DNA from: DASUPK01 sp046732465
GTDB taxonomy: Bacteria; Actinomycetota; Thermoleophilia; Solirubrobacterales; 70-9
Reading direction: 5' to 3'
NCBI GenBank assembly: GCA_046732465.1
Contig: JBKPND010000011.1
Span: 14,965-78,964, forward strand
Length of the DNA: 64,000 bases
Made by a program: the position numbers and the translations under genes. Shown here in pieces: positions 8,701 to 16,890 of this stretch. The notes beneath the pieces were generated by a model, which was given only the letters and a program-made list of their open reading frames with translations, did not search any database and was not told the DNA's origin. How positions within the stretch are numbered: position 1 is the first letter of the stretch; every line of letters begins with the position of its first letter.

Positions 8701-10085
8701 CCGGCCTCGTCTCCCGAGGCCAGCTGAAGCTCCATCTCCTCGGTCGAGCCCGGCTCGACCCGAACCTCGCGCGGCTCGAGCGGCTGGCGGTAGAGCCAAT
8801 ACAGCAGCGAGCAGAGCAACGCGGAGGCCCCCAGGTACCCGATCTCCACGCGGTGGAAGTCGTTGTCGACGATCGGGACCAGCATCCAGACCACGAAGGC
8901 AACTGCGCAGCCCACGAAGCACATCGAGGCCCGGCGGACCTGTCCCTTGGCCAGTGCGGCCTGGTTCAGCGTGGCGGCCGAGAGATAGACGCCCATCCCG
9001 ATGCTGACGATGACCAGGTCGACCCGCTGGTAGGTGTGCTTCTTGCCGAAGGCGATCTGCATCAGCTCGGGTCCGGCGATCAGCATCGCCACCGTGACCA
9101 GGCCCGCGAACGCGGCGATCGCGAGAATCGTTACCCGTACCGAAGCCCGGAAGTCCTTCTCGTTGCCCTGGGAGCCGAGCGTGGTGAGGTGGGGGAGGAG
9201 GCTGGTCTGAACGGCCTGGAAGAGCTGCAGCGGCGCCCTGGCGATCATCAGCACGTTGAAGATGTAGCCCGCCGCGGCGGCGCCTGCGGTGGCGTTGACG
9301 AGCAGGTTCCCAGCGTTGAAGAGCGTCTGCTCCGAGAGCATGATCAGGAACACGCCGCCGGCGAACCGGCCGCCGCGAGCGAGGGTGAACTCGTCGGTGG
9401 TGGCGCTCTCCGGCGGGCCGGCGTCCGCCTTCGGAGATTCAGCCTCGGCCCCGAACCGGCGCAGGAAGGCGAATGGGACCACGATGAGCGAGAGGGTCGG
9501 GGCCGCGACGATGCCCAGCGCGACCGCCGTCTGGCCGGACGCGATGCCGATCGCGACGGCGGTCGGGAACGCCGTCCGGGCGACCGACTCGCAGATGATC
9601 TGAAGGGCGTAGATCGTCAGGCGGTGGCTGCCGGCGAGAAAGCCGCGAGCGAAATAGCTCGCGCCGTAGGCGGTAACCGCGGCGACCCCGATCCAGTAGA
9701 GCGTCGTGTTCCCGTGCAGAAGGTGGTCGGTGATCGGGCCCTTCAGCGCCAGCGCCACCACGTCGAAGGCGACCGCGACGCCGACCTGGATCGTGGCCGC
9801 GACCCGGACCGTGCGTGCGATCGAGGTGCCGTGGGCCAGGTTCTCGGAGACGGTGCGCGAGAGAAGCTGCTCGACCGGCCGCTGCAGGATCGAGATGACG
9901 ATGAACACCGAGACCCAGAGCACCGTCACCTCTCCGTACTGATCGCGCGACAGCTCGTGCGAGGCGATCGCGAAGTAGAGGTAGGTGATCAGCCCCGTGA
10001 TCCCGACCCCGACGGAGAGCAGGCTGGCGCGACGCCCGTAGCTCCTCGCCTCGTCAGTCGCCCGCACTCGCCCCAGTCTCGGCAT
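8697..10085 (-). CDS. Lipid-linked oligosaccharide flippase-like membrane protein (MATE/Wzx superfamily)
   Basis: 462 residues with about 12 hydrophobic segments spread over the whole length, and a long soluble loop near residues 225-250 rich in Glu/Pro/Ala. The pattern ('LSVGVGITGLITYLYFAIAS' at the start, 'SRDQYGEVTVLW', 'RPVEQLLSRTVSE') is that of polysaccharide-biosynthesis flippases of the MVF superfamily. Such proteins move lipid-linked sugars across the membrane, but the substrate cannot be read from sequence. No glycosyltransferases are nearby, so this looks like a lone insertion between rpe and the rib operon. TAAGGT lies 8 nt before its ATG. Confidence 0.75.
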   Translation of the reverse strand: MPRLGRVRATDEARSYGRRASLLSVGVGITGLITYLYFAIASHELSRDQYGEVTVLWVSVFIVISILQRPVEQLLSRTVSENLAHGTSIARTVRVAATIQVGVAVAFDVVALALKGPITDHLLHGNTTLYWIGVAAVTAYGASYFARGFLAGSHRLTIYALQIICESVARTAFPTAVAIGIASGQTAVALGIVAAPTLSLIVVPFAFLRRFGAEAESPKADAGPPESATTDEFTLARGGRFAGGVFLIMLSEQTLFNAGNLLVNATAGAAAAGYIFNVLMIARAPLQLFQAVQTSLLPHLTTLGSQGNEKDFRASVRVTILAIAAFAGLVTVAMLIAGPELMQIAFGKKHTYQRVDLVIVSIGMGVYLSAATLNQAALAKGQVRRASMCFVGCAVAFVVWMLVPIVDNDFHRVEIGYLGASALLCSLLYWLYRQPLEPREVRVEPGSTEEMELQLASGDEAG

Positions 10086-10093
10086 GACGGGGA

Positions 10094-10099
10094 ACCTTA
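10094..10099 (-). promoter_or_regulatory. Putative -10 box (TAAGGT) of flippase gene
   Basis: TAAGGT on the minus strand ends 8 nt before the ATG at 10085. Confidence 0.35.
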
Positions 10100-10147
10100 C
10101 GGCGAGCGCTCGACCCGACTTCGGTCGCGCTCAGCCGTGGCGGGGTC

Positions 10148-10153
10148 TAGAAT
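10148..10153 (+). promoter_or_regulatory. Putative -10 box (TAGAAT) of the rib operon
   Basis: TAGAAT is a close match to TATAAT. Transcription would begin near 10160, at or inside the inverted repeat 10160-10175. No clear -35 element is seen. Confidence 0.45.
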
Positions 10154-10159
10154 CACTGG

Positions 10160-10175
10160 TTGACTGACCAGTCAA
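10160..10175. promoter_or_regulatory. Inverted repeat, possible repressor operator of rib operon
   Basis: Perfect 7-bp arms TTGACTG and CAGTCAA separated by AC. It sits just after the putative -10 box and before the ribosome site of ribD, where a bound repressor would block transcription. The size and symmetry would suit a TetR-type dimer; no regulator gene is adjacent. Confidence 0.45.
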
Positions 10176-10207
10176 TCAGTCGCAACCCCTCTACGAAGGA
10201 GGCGAGG

Positions 10208-11338
10208 TTGCCTACGGTCGGCACCGAACAGGACGCACCGCACCTGCGCCGGGCCCTCGAGCTCGCGGAGGGCGGTCGGGGGCGGGTCAGCCCCAACCCG
10301 ATGGTCGGCGCGGTACTCGTCCGCGACGGCGAGGTGATCGGGGAGGGATTCCACGCGGTATACGGCGAGCTGCACGCCGAGCGGGCGGCGATCGAGGACG
10401 CCCAGGAGCGCGGCGAGGACCCCGCGGGGTCGACGATCTACGTCACGCTCGAGCCCTGCGCGCACACCGGGCGCCAGCCTCCCTGCACCGAGGCGATCCT
10501 CGAGGCCGGGATCTCCCGCGTCGTCTACGCGTCCGAGGACCCCACCGAGAAGGCCTCGGGGCGCGGGCCGGGCATCCTCCGCGATGGCGGCGTCGAGGTC
10601 GAGCTGGCGGGCGGGCCCGAGGCCGCGGCGGCCCGACTACTCAACCAGCCCTTCCGCAAGCTCGCCCGCACCGGCCGGCCCCTGGTCACCTACAAGGTGG
10701 CCATGTCCCTCGACGGCCGCGTCGCCTCGCCCACCGGCGACTCGCGCTGGATCTCCAGCACCGAGAGCCGCGAGCTCGTCCACCGCTGGCGGGAGGAGTG
10801 CGACGCCGTCGCGGTCGGCATAGGCACCGCCCTCGCCGACGACCCGCTGCTCACGACCCGGCTGGAGGAGGAATCCGAGCAGCCGACCCGGGTCCTCTTC
10901 GATTCGCACGCCCGGCTGCCGGCGGACTCAGCGCTCGTGAACTCGATCGACGAGGCGCCGCTGATCGTCGTTTGCGCCCCCGAGGCGCCCTCCGCCCAGC
11001 GCGACGCGCTAGAGCGGGCCGGTGCCGAGGTGATCGTGGCCCCCGGCCGAACCCCCGGGGCGCGCCTCGAGGCCGCGCTCGACGAGCTCGGCCGCCGCGA
11101 GATCCAGGACCTGCTGGTTGAGGGCGGCCCGACCCTCGCCGGCGCGCTCTTCGACGCGGGCGAGATCGACGAGATGCGTATCTTCGTCGCGCCGGTGCTG
11201 GTCGGCGCCGCCGGGGCCCGCGCCGTCCTCGAGGGCGAGGGCGTCGCGCGGATCGCCGACGGGGCCCGGCCGCTGGCGACGAGCTCCGACCAGGTCGGCG
11301 AGGACATCCTGATCCGCGCGAGGCTGCGGGAGTGGTGA
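10208..11338 (+). CDS. ribD: Bifunctional riboflavin deaminase-reductase RibD
   Basis: Second and third steps of riboflavin synthesis: deamination of the pyrimidine and reduction of its ribose. N-terminal cytidine-deaminase-like domain has NPMVGAVLV, the zinc site HAE and PCAHTGRQPPC. The C-terminal RibD_C reductase begins at 'VTYKVAMSLDGRVASPTGDS' and ends with 'LLVEGGPTLAGALF'. Start: TTG 10208 is preceded 5 nt upstream by a perfect AAGGAGG (10196-10202), giving 376 residues. An in-frame TTG at 10160, 6 nt after TAGAAT, is an alternative leaderless start, but it would lie inside the inverted repeat. First gene of ribD-ribE-ribBA-ribH. Confidence 0.93.
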   Translation: MPTVGTEQDAPHLRRALELAEGGRGRVSPNPMVGAVLVRDGEVIGEGFHAVYGELHAERAAIEDAQERGEDPAGSTIYVTLEPCAHTGRQPPCTEAILEAGISRVVYASEDPTEKASGRGPGILRDGGVEVELAGGPEAAAARLLNQPFRKLARTGRPLVTYKVAMSLDGRVASPTGDSRWISSTESRELVHRWREECDAVAVGIGTALADDPLLTTRLEEESEQPTRVLFDSHARLPADSALVNSIDEAPLIVVCAPEAPSAQRDALERAGAEVIVAPGRTPGARLEAALDELGRREIQDLLVEGGPTLAGALFDAGEIDEMRIFVAPVLVGAAGARAVLEGEGVARIADGARPLATSSDQVGEDILIRARLREW

Positions 11339-11345
11339 GCGGCTG

Positions 11346-11966
11346 ATGTTCACCGGAATCGTCAAGGAGCTCGGCACGGTCGAGGCGGTGGAGAGCTCGG
11401 CCGACGGCGCGCGCCTGTGGGTCACGGCGGAGCTCGCCGCCGAACTGGGCGAGGGGGATTCCGTCGCGGTCGACGGCGCCTGCCTGACGGCCACCTCGGT
11501 CTCGGGCGGCGTTTTCGAGGCGGACGTCATGCACCAGACGCTCGAGCTGACCACGCTCGGCCAACTCGAGTCCGGCTCCCGCGTCAACCTCGAGCTGCCG
11601 CTGCGCGCGGCCGACCGGCTGGGCGGTCACATGGTCCAGGGGCACGTCGACGGGACCGGGACCGTCGCCGAGGTCGCCGAGGACGGCTTCGCGAAGCGGC
11701 TCCGCCTCGAGCTTCCCGAGGAGCTTCTTCCGTACGTCGTCGAGCACGGCTCGATCGCGATCGAGGGCGTCAGCCTGACGGTCGCCGCGCTCGCCGACGA
11801 GGGCGTCGAGGTCTCCCTGATCCCGGAGACGCTGGAGCGCACCACCCTGGGCGGCGTCGAGGTCGGCGACCGCCTCAACGTCGAATGCGACGTGCTCGCC
11901 CGATACGTCCGCCGCCAGCTGGGGGCCGACGCGAGCCTGTCACCCTTTGCAAGCGATAAGGAGTAG
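11346..11966 (+). CDS. ribE: Riboflavin synthase alpha subunit
   Basis: Dismutates two 6,7-dimethyl-8-ribityllumazines to riboflavin. 206 residues made of two lumazine-binding repeats: the first starts 'MFTGIVKELG' with 'VDGACLTATSV', the second starts 'GGHMVQGHVDGTG' with 'IEGVSLTV'. Typical length for the family. It begins 7 nt after ribD and is followed with a 4-nt gap by ribBA, so translation is likely coupled. Confidence 0.95.
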   Translation: MFTGIVKELGTVEAVESSADGARLWVTAELAAELGEGDSVAVDGACLTATSVSGGVFEADVMHQTLELTTLGQLESGSRVNLELPLRAADRLGGHMVQGHVDGTGTVAEVAEDGFAKRLRLELPEELLPYVVEHGSIAIEGVSLTVAALADEGVEVSLIPETLERTTLGGVEVGDRLNVECDVLARYVRRQLGADASLSPFASDKE

Positions 11967-11970
11967 ATGG

Positions 11971-13329
11971 ATGGCCACCGAGGAGCGAAAGCTGACCGAG
12001 ACCAAGAGGGACACCACCTTCGCCACGATCGAGGAGGCGATCGAGGACATCCGCCGCGGGCGGATGGTCGTCGTCTGCGACGACGAGAACCGGGAGAACG
12101 AGGGCGACCTGACGATGGCCGCCCAGTTCGCCACCCCGGAGGCGATCAACTTCATGGCGACGCACGGCCGCGGCCTGATCTGCCTGGCGCTCACCGACGA
12201 GCGCTGCCAGGAGCTCGGCCTCAACCTGATGGCGGCCAAGAACGAGGCACCCTTCCAGACCGCTTTCACGGTCTCCGTCGAGGCGCGGGAGGGAGTGACC
12301 ACCGGGATCTCGGCCGCTGACCGGGCACGCACGATCCAGGTCGCCATCGACCCCCACTCACAGCCGCAGGACCTGGTGCAGCCCGGCCACGTGTTCCCGC
12401 TGAAGGCGAAGGACGGCGGCGTCCTCGAGCGCACCGGCCAGACCGAGGCGGCCGTCGACCTCGCCCGCCTCGCCGGCCTGATCCCGGCGGGCGTGATCTG
12501 CGAGGTGATGAACGAGGACGGGACCATGGCGCGAGTCCCCGACCTGGTCGACTACTGCTCAAGGCACGACCTGAAGATGATCACCGTCGCCGACCTGATC
12601 GCCTACCGGCGGCGCACCGAGAAGCTGGTCGAGCGGATCGTCTCGACCAAGCTGCCGACCGCCTTCGGGGAGTTCACGGCCGTCGGCTACCGGTCGCTGA
12701 TCGACGACAAGCACCACGTCGCGATGGTCAAGGGCGATGTCGCCGGCTCCGAGGACGTCCTCGTTCGGGTCCATTCGGAGTGCCTCACCGGCGACGTCTT
12801 CCACTCGCTGCGCTGCGACTGCGGGGAGCAGCTCGAGGCCGCACTCGCCAACATCGAGCGGGAGGGCAAGGGCGTCCTGCTCTACCTGTCCCAGGAGGGC
12901 CGCGGCATCGGCCTGCTCAACAAGCTGCGCGCCTACAAGCTGCAGGAGGAGGGTCTCGACACCGTCGACGCCAACCTCAAGCTCGGCCTCCCGGCCGACC
13001 TGCGCGACTACGGGATCGGCGCCCAGATCCTGGTCGACCTCGGGCTGTCGAGCATCCGCATCCTGACCAACAACCCGAAGAAGATCCTCGGCCTGGAGGG
13101 CTATGGCCTCTCGGTCTCCGATCAGGTGCCGATCCAGGCGGTGCCCAACCCGCACAACGAGGCCTATCTGAGGGCGAAGCGCGACCGGCTCGGGCACGCG
13201 CTCCATCACCAGGGGCTGCCGCTCGACGAGCAGCTGCTCTATGAGGAGCACCGCAAGGACGAGGAGAACCGCCGCGAGGGCGGGGGCGGCAGAGGGGAAC
13301 TTGACGAGGGCTATCCGCCCGGCGACTAG
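11971..13329 (+). CDS. ribBA: Bifunctional DHBP synthase / GTP cyclohydrolase II
   Basis: Supplies both precursors of riboflavin: the four-carbon unit from ribulose 5-phosphate (RibB) and the pyrimidine from GTP (RibA). 452 residues. RibB half (about 1-220) has 'DDENRENEGDLTMAA' (metal/substrate acidic loop) and 'THGRGLICLAL'. RibA half has the zinc site 'SECLTGDVFHSLRCDCGEQL' and 'LSQEGRGIGLLNKLRAY'. ATG 11971 has AAGGAG 7 nt upstream, better than a TTG at 11947. The C-terminus carries a short Gly/Glu-rich tail. Third gene of the operon. Confidence 0.95.
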   Translation: MATEERKLTETKRDTTFATIEEAIEDIRRGRMVVVCDDENRENEGDLTMAAQFATPEAINFMATHGRGLICLALTDERCQELGLNLMAAKNEAPFQTAFTVSVEAREGVTTGISAADRARTIQVAIDPHSQPQDLVQPGHVFPLKAKDGGVLERTGQTEAAVDLARLAGLIPAGVICEVMNEDGTMARVPDLVDYCSRHDLKMITVADLIAYRRRTEKLVERIVSTKLPTAFGEFTAVGYRSLIDDKHHVAMVKGDVAGSEDVLVRVHSECLTGDVFHSLRCDCGEQLEAALANIEREGKGVLLYLSQEGRGIGLLNKLRAYKLQEEGLDTVDANLKLGLPADLRDYGIGAQILVDLGLSSIRILTNNPKKILGLEGYGLSVSDQVPIQAVPNPHNEAYLRAKRDRLGHALHHQGLPLDEQLLYEEHRKDEENRREGGGGRGELDEGYPPGD

Positions 13330-13346
13330 ACGCGGTCGGATCCGGA

Positions 13347-13352
13347 TAGGTT
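13347..13352 (+). promoter_or_regulatory. Putative -10 box (TAGGTT) before ribH
   Basis: TAGGTT ends 6 nt before the ribH ATG, so ribH may have its own leaderless transcript in addition to operon readthrough. Confidence 0.35.
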
Positions 13353-13358
13353 CCGGCC

Positions 13359-13847
13359 ATGGCCGAGGGCGATGCGTCCTACGAGCAGTTCACCGACGAG
13401 GAGCGCGAGGCGCTCTCGCGCAGCGAGTTCGCGGTCTGCGTGGCGACCTTCTACGAGGACCTCGCCGAGCGGCTGCTGAACGGCGCCACGGTCGGCTTCG
13501 ATCTCGGCGGGGTGAGTGAGGCTTCGACCCACACCTACCGGGTCCCCGGGTCGTACGAGCTGCCCTTCGCCGCCAAGCTCTGCGCCGAGTCCGGTCGCTT
13601 CGCCGGGGTCGCCTGTCTCGGCGTCGTGATCCGCGGCGAGACCAGCCACTACGACCACGTCTGCAACGAGGTCGCCTCCGGCATCCAGCGCGTCCAGCTC
13701 GACACCGGCGTGCCGTGCGCCTTCGGAGTGATCACAGCCGAGAACATGGACCAGGCGCTGGCGAGATCCGGTGGCGACAAGCGCGATCAGGGCCGCGGGG
13801 CGGCGATCGTCGCGATGCGGATGTCGCTGCTGAAGGACGCCATCTAG
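13359..13847 (+). CDS. ribH: 6,7-dimethyl-8-ribityllumazine synthase
   Basis: Condenses the two riboflavin precursors into the lumazine used by RibE; usually a 60-mer or pentamer shell. 162 residues. Motifs 'VPGSYELPFAAK', 'GVVIRGETSHYDHVC' (catalytic His) and 'FGVITAENMDQALAR' are present. The N-terminus is unusual: instead of the common G.......I...RFN beginning, a Glu-rich stretch 'FTDEEREALSRSEFAVCVATFYEDL' replaces the phenyl-ring substrate strand sequence, so the normally conserved RFN is read as TFY. It completes the riboflavin operon. Confidence 0.92.
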   Translation: MAEGDASYEQFTDEEREALSRSEFAVCVATFYEDLAERLLNGATVGFDLGGVSEASTHTYRVPGSYELPFAAKLCAESGRFAGVACLGVVIRGETSHYDHVCNEVASGIQRVQLDTGVPCAFGVITAENMDQALARSGGDKRDQGRGAAIVAMRMSLLKDAI

Positions 13848-13851
13848 CGGC

Positions 13852-13857
13852 TATCCT
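13852..13857 (+). promoter_or_regulatory. Putative -10 box (TATCCT) of rpmB
   Basis: TATCCT ends 9 nt before the rpmB ATG. Confidence 0.35.
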
Positions 13858-13866
13858 GCTCCGCCC

Positions 13867-14061
13867 ATGGCCAAGGTCTGTCACAGCTGCGGCAAGCGCC
13901 CCGCCTTCGGCAACTCGCGCAGCCACTCGATGGTCGCGACCCGGCGGCGCTTCAACCCGAACCTCCAGAAGGTCCGCATCAAGGAGGAGAACGGCCGCAC
14001 CCGGCGCGTTTACGTCTGCGCCCGCTGTCTGAAGTCCAACAAGGTCACCAAGGCCGCCTGA
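13867..14061 (+). CDS. rpmB: 50S ribosomal protein L28 (zinc-binding form)
   Basis: 64-residue ribosomal protein. It keeps the zinc-ribbon Cys pairs CHSC near the start and CARC near the end (the C+ form), so no zinc-independent paralogue is implied here. The core 'SHSMVATRRRFNPNLQKV' is typical. It precedes fakA as in many Gram-positive genomes, though the usual asp23-like gene between them is missing. Confidence 0.95.
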   Translation: MAKVCHSCGKRPAFGNSRSHSMVATRRRFNPNLQKVRIKEENGRTRRVYVCARCLKSNKVTKAA

Positions 14062-14085
14062 CCCACAACACGGCGTCCCGGCCTC

Positions 14086-14091
14086 TAGGGT
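14086..14091 (+). promoter_or_regulatory. Putative -10 box (TAGGGT) of fakA
   Basis: TAGGGT ends 15 nt before the fakA ATG, allowing a short leader. Confidence 0.3.
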
Positions 14092-14106
14092 TCTGGACTG
14101 GTCCCC

Positions 14107-15732
14107 ATGGCCGATCCCTCGATAGAGCGATTCCGGCGAGTCGTCAGCGCGGCAGCTACCCACCTCGAGGAGCGACGCAAGGAGGTCAACGACCTCAACG
14201 TGTTCCCCGTCGCCGACGGCGACACCGGCGACAACATGGCGCTCACGCTGCGCGCCGTGAGCGACGAGCTCGATCGCCTCGACGGCCAGATGGTCGACGA
14301 GATCGGCCGCACCGAGCTGGTGAACGCCCTCGCGCGGGCGGCGCTGATGGGAGCCCGCGGGAACTCGGGAGTGATCCTCAGCCAGATCGTCCGCGGCGCG
14401 GCGGAGGAACTCGCCAGCCGGCCCGGCGAGCTCGTCGACCCGATGCTGGTCGCGGCGGCGTTCGCGCGCGCTGCCGACGCTGCATACGAATCGGTTCGCG
14501 AGCCCGCGGAGGGCACGATGCTGACCGTCTTCCGCGAGATGGCCCATTCGATCTCCCGGCGCCTCGCGCACATGGATGAGACGCGGCTGTCCCCCGACGC
14601 CACCCCTGCCGAGCAGGACACGCTCCTAGCGGAGCTGCTCGAGGACGCGGTGCGCGACGGCGAGGCCGCGGTCGCCCGGACGCCTGAGCAGCTCGAGATC
14701 CTGCGCGACTCCGGGGTCGTCGACGCGGGCGCCTACGGCCTGGTCGTGATCCTCGCGGGCGTGGTCGCTGGGCTGCGCGGCGACACCTCGACGCCCTCGA
14801 GCCTCCAGCACCACGCGCCGGCGAGCGACACGCGGCCGCACCACGAGGACTCCCGCTACCGCTACTGCACCAACTTCATCGTCACCGGTTCGGCGCTCGA
14901 CAGCCGCTCGTTCGTGCCGCGACTGGAGGAGCTCGGCGACTCCGTCCTCGTCGTCGGCGACGAGGCGACGCTCAAGGTTCACGTGCACACGGACGAGCCG
15001 GAGGCCGCGATGGCCCTCTTCGAGGGGACGGCAGACGTCTCGCAGCTCGACGTAGCCGACATGCGCGAGCAGATCGCGGAGCGCACGGCGCGTCTCCAGG
15101 CGGGTCGCTGTGCGGCGGTCGCCGTGGTGGCCGGGCGCGGCATGCGCGAGCTCTACGAAGGGCTCGGGGCGTTCGTGGTCGACGGCGGCGACACCTTCAA
15201 CCCCTCCATCTACGACCTGCTCGCGGCGATCCACGAGGTTCCGGCGGAGGAGGTCCTCGTCTTCCCGAACAACCCGAACGTGACGATGGCGGCCGAGCGC
15301 GCCGCCGAGCTCTCGGACAAGCAGGCGCGCGTGGTCGACTGCACCTCCCAGCAGGCAGGCGTGGCAGCGCTCGTCGAGCTCAACCCGCACGCATCGATCG
15401 ACGAGAACGAGGAGAGGATCGCCTCATCGCTGAGTGGAATCCGCTCGGGCTCGGTGGCACCGGCCTCACGCGACGACAACAGGGGACGGTTCGTAACCGG
15501 CGACGCCGTCGGCTTCGTGAGCGAGGAGATCGTCGCCTGGGGCGGCGCCGGGTCGACCCTGAGCGAGACCATGACCCGCCTCGCGGAGGGGGCGGAGATC
15601 CTCACGGTGATCGCCGGGGACGGGGCACCGATGTCCCTCACCGAGCTCGAGGGCCTCGCCCCTGAGGGCGTCGAACTAGAGCTGCACGAGGGCGGCCAGC
15701 CGAACTACTGGTGGCTGCTCGCGGCGCAGTAG
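14107..15732 (+). CDS. fakA: DhaL/DegV two-domain protein, fatty acid kinase subunit FakA-like
   Basis: 541 residues. The N-terminal DhaL domain (about 8-205) has 'NDLNVFPVADGDTGDNMALT' with the Asp ligands for Mg-ATP and 'GARGNSGVILSQI'. The central and C-terminal part (about 230-541) is DegV-like, as in FakA (YloV). In Firmicutes FakA phosphorylates fatty acids bound to FakB, and the product enters phospholipids through PlsX/PlsY; plsX is encoded 12 kb downstream here. No FakB is in the window, so the partner must be elsewhere. Position before recG-rsmD-coaD is the conserved one. Confidence 0.88.
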   Translation: MADPSIERFRRVVSAAATHLEERRKEVNDLNVFPVADGDTGDNMALTLRAVSDELDRLDGQMVDEIGRTELVNALARAALMGARGNSGVILSQIVRGAAEELASRPGELVDPMLVAAAFARAADAAYESVREPAEGTMLTVFREMAHSISRRLAHMDETRLSPDATPAEQDTLLAELLEDAVRDGEAAVARTPEQLEILRDSGVVDAGAYGLVVILAGVVAGLRGDTSTPSSLQHHAPASDTRPHHEDSRYRYCTNFIVTGSALDSRSFVPRLEELGDSVLVVGDEATLKVHVHTDEPEAAMALFEGTADVSQLDVADMREQIAERTARLQAGRCAAVAVVAGRGMRELYEGLGAFVVDGGDTFNPSIYDLLAAIHEVPAEEVLVFPNNPNVTMAAERAAELSDKQARVVDCTSQQAGVAALVELNPHASIDENEERIASSLSGIRSGSVAPASRDDNRGRFVTGDAVGFVSEEIVAWGGAGSTLSETMTRLAEGAEILTVIAGDGAPMSLTELEGLAPEGVELELHEGGQPNYWWLLAAQ

Positions 15733-15760
15733 CCGGTCGTTCGGTTCCTGACCGATGGGG

Positions 15761-15789
15761 TTGACATTGTCCGGCGGCTGGAAGAGGAT
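15761..15789 (+). promoter_or_regulatory. Candidate promoter with perfect -35 TTGACA
   Basis: TTGACA at 15761-15766 is followed after 17 nt by GAGGAT (three matches to TATAAT). It would drive the secreted protein at 15876 with a leader of about 80 nt. Confidence 0.4.
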
Positions 15790-15875
15790 CGGTACTCGAA
15801 CCGGGGCATACCAAAGGGGAGAGCCTCGACTACTCGGCCGCGGCCCGTCTCGTGCGGCGGCACTTAGGAGGGAAG

Positions 15876-16397
15876 ATGAAGAGGATTCTTCGACGCCCGT
15901 CGCCTGCGATGGTCGTTGCCATCGTGGCGCTGATCGCGGCGCTTGGCGGCACCGCGATCGCGGGTGGATTCATCACCAAGAAGAAGGCCAAGAAGATCGC
16001 GGCCAACCAGGTCAACAAACTGGCGCCGGGTCTCTCGGTGAAGCACGCGGACACCTCGGGCAGCGCGGACAGCGCGAAGCACGCGGACAGCGCAACCGCT
16101 GCGGATAGCGCGAAGAAGGCCGACAACCTTCTGGCGGCCAAGGTCTCCAGCACCGGGACTCTCCAATTCGCGTCGGAGGACGGCATCAGCGTGCAGCCCC
16201 ACACCGGGGGATCTGCGGTCTACGGCGTCCTCTTTCCGCGGGATATCAGCAACTGCGCCATCACGACTGGCGCGCAGGCCGGCGGCCGTGAGATCGCCGC
16301 GTTCCAGTCAGCCAGTAACAACAGGGTGGGCGTGTTGACCTTCAATTCCGCCGGCGCAGGAGCGGATTTCGGGTTCTCGCTGATGCTCGTCTGCTGA
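15876..16397 (+). CDS. Secreted or membrane-anchored protein with RPSPAMVVA signal and Ala-Asp-Ser repeats
   Basis: 173 residues from ATG 15876, which follows a strong AGGAGGGA. The N-terminus 'LRRPSPAMVVAIVALIAALG' is a signal-anchor type I recognise as frequent in Solirubrobacterales. After a Lys-rich patch come seven-residue repeats (about residues 45-80: HADTSGS, ADSAKHA, DSATAAD, SAKKADN) that may form a coiled or fibrous stalk. The C-terminal 90 residues look globular, with two late Cys (in 'SNCAI' and the final Cys). Function unknown. One of the few genes here with an obvious ribosome site and a leader, so it may be regulated differently from its neighbours. Confidence 0.75.
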   Translation: MKRILRRPSPAMVVAIVALIAALGGTAIAGGFITKKKAKKIAANQVNKLAPGLSVKHADTSGSADSAKHADSATAADSAKKADNLLAAKVSSTGTLQFASEDGISVQPHTGGSAVYGVLFPRDISNCAITTGAQAGGREIAAFQSASNNRVGVLTFNSAGAGADFGFSLMLVC

Positions 16398-16410
16398 GCG
16401 GGAACGCAGT

Positions 16411-16875
16411 TTGCTGACCTCTATTCGTGACGGGGGGCGGTCGGTTCCGGCCGCCCCCCGTGCATCACTCGCGACCGCGTCTCGGCTGGCGGCGCTCCTC
16501 GCGGTCGTACTCGTCGTCCAGGGGTGCGGCTCCTCGGGCGACTCCTCCGAGCCTGCGCAGGTGAGCATTCCGTCGGTGACCGCTCCTTCGATCGCTCACC
16601 CGGATAAGCACGCGACGACGACAACGACCAATGCCGAGGTCGCAACCCAGCCGTCAGAGAAGCAGGCGCGGTCAGAAGATGCGGAGTCCGGAACGCAAGC
16701 CGCCGGCGATCAGGACACGGCCGGTGGAGGTGGATCGGGTGGATCGGATGGCGGCACGTCCGATGCGGCCGGGGACACGAAACGGGCCGGAAGCGGAGCT
16801 CAGTCCGGGACGTCCGAATCCACGGCGCAGGCCGAGTCCACGGCGCGGGCGGATCAGAAGCGTGCCGGCGGCTGA
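16411..16875 (+). CDS. Low-complexity putative lipoprotein
   Basis: 154 residues if read from TTG 16411. A hydrophobic stretch 'LAALLAVVLVVQGC' ends in a plausible lipobox Cys at about residue 39, followed by a Gly/Ser/Thr/Asp-rich tail to the end with no folded domain. No good ribosome site precedes the TTG, and a strong hairpin (16430-16461) lies inside the first codons. The start is therefore uncertain and the frame could be expressed poorly or from an unusual start. Codon choice is consistent with coding sequence. Function unknown. Confidence 0.5.
   Translation: MLTSIRDGGRSVPAAPRASLATASRLAALLAVVLVVQGCGSSGDSSEPAQVSIPSVTAPSIAHPDKHATTTTTNAEVATQPSEKQARSEDAESGTQAAGDQDTAGGGGSGGSDGGTSDAAGDTKRAGSGAQSGTSESTAQAESTARADQKRAGG
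16430..16461 (+). terminator. Very stable GC hairpin after the RPSPAMVVA-protein gene
   Basis: An 11-bp perfect stem, ACGGGGGGCGG at 16430-16440 and CCGCCCCCCGT at 16451-16461, closes a 10-nt loop. It lies 32 nt after the stop at 16397. There is no T run, so if it ends transcription it does so without the classic tail. Confidence 0.5.
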
Positions 16876-16890
16876 GGGCTACCAGCCCTC
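16874..16890. terminator. Hairpin spanning two convergent stop codons
   Basis: GAGGGCT (16874-16880) and AGCCCTC (16884-16890) form a 7-bp stem with loop ACC. It overlaps both the TGA of the lipoprotein gene and the TAG of the DUF427 gene, so it could act on either strand. Confidence 0.45.

Noticed and set aside
8448..10163. 571-codon plus-strand open frame opposite the flippase gene
   Set aside because: Composition is Arg/Asp/Gly low complexity, with no membrane or domain pattern, while the minus strand encodes a coherent membrane protein.
10086..10207. FMN riboswitch upstream of ribD
   Set aside because: The space is too short and the conserved riboswitch core sequences are not visible.
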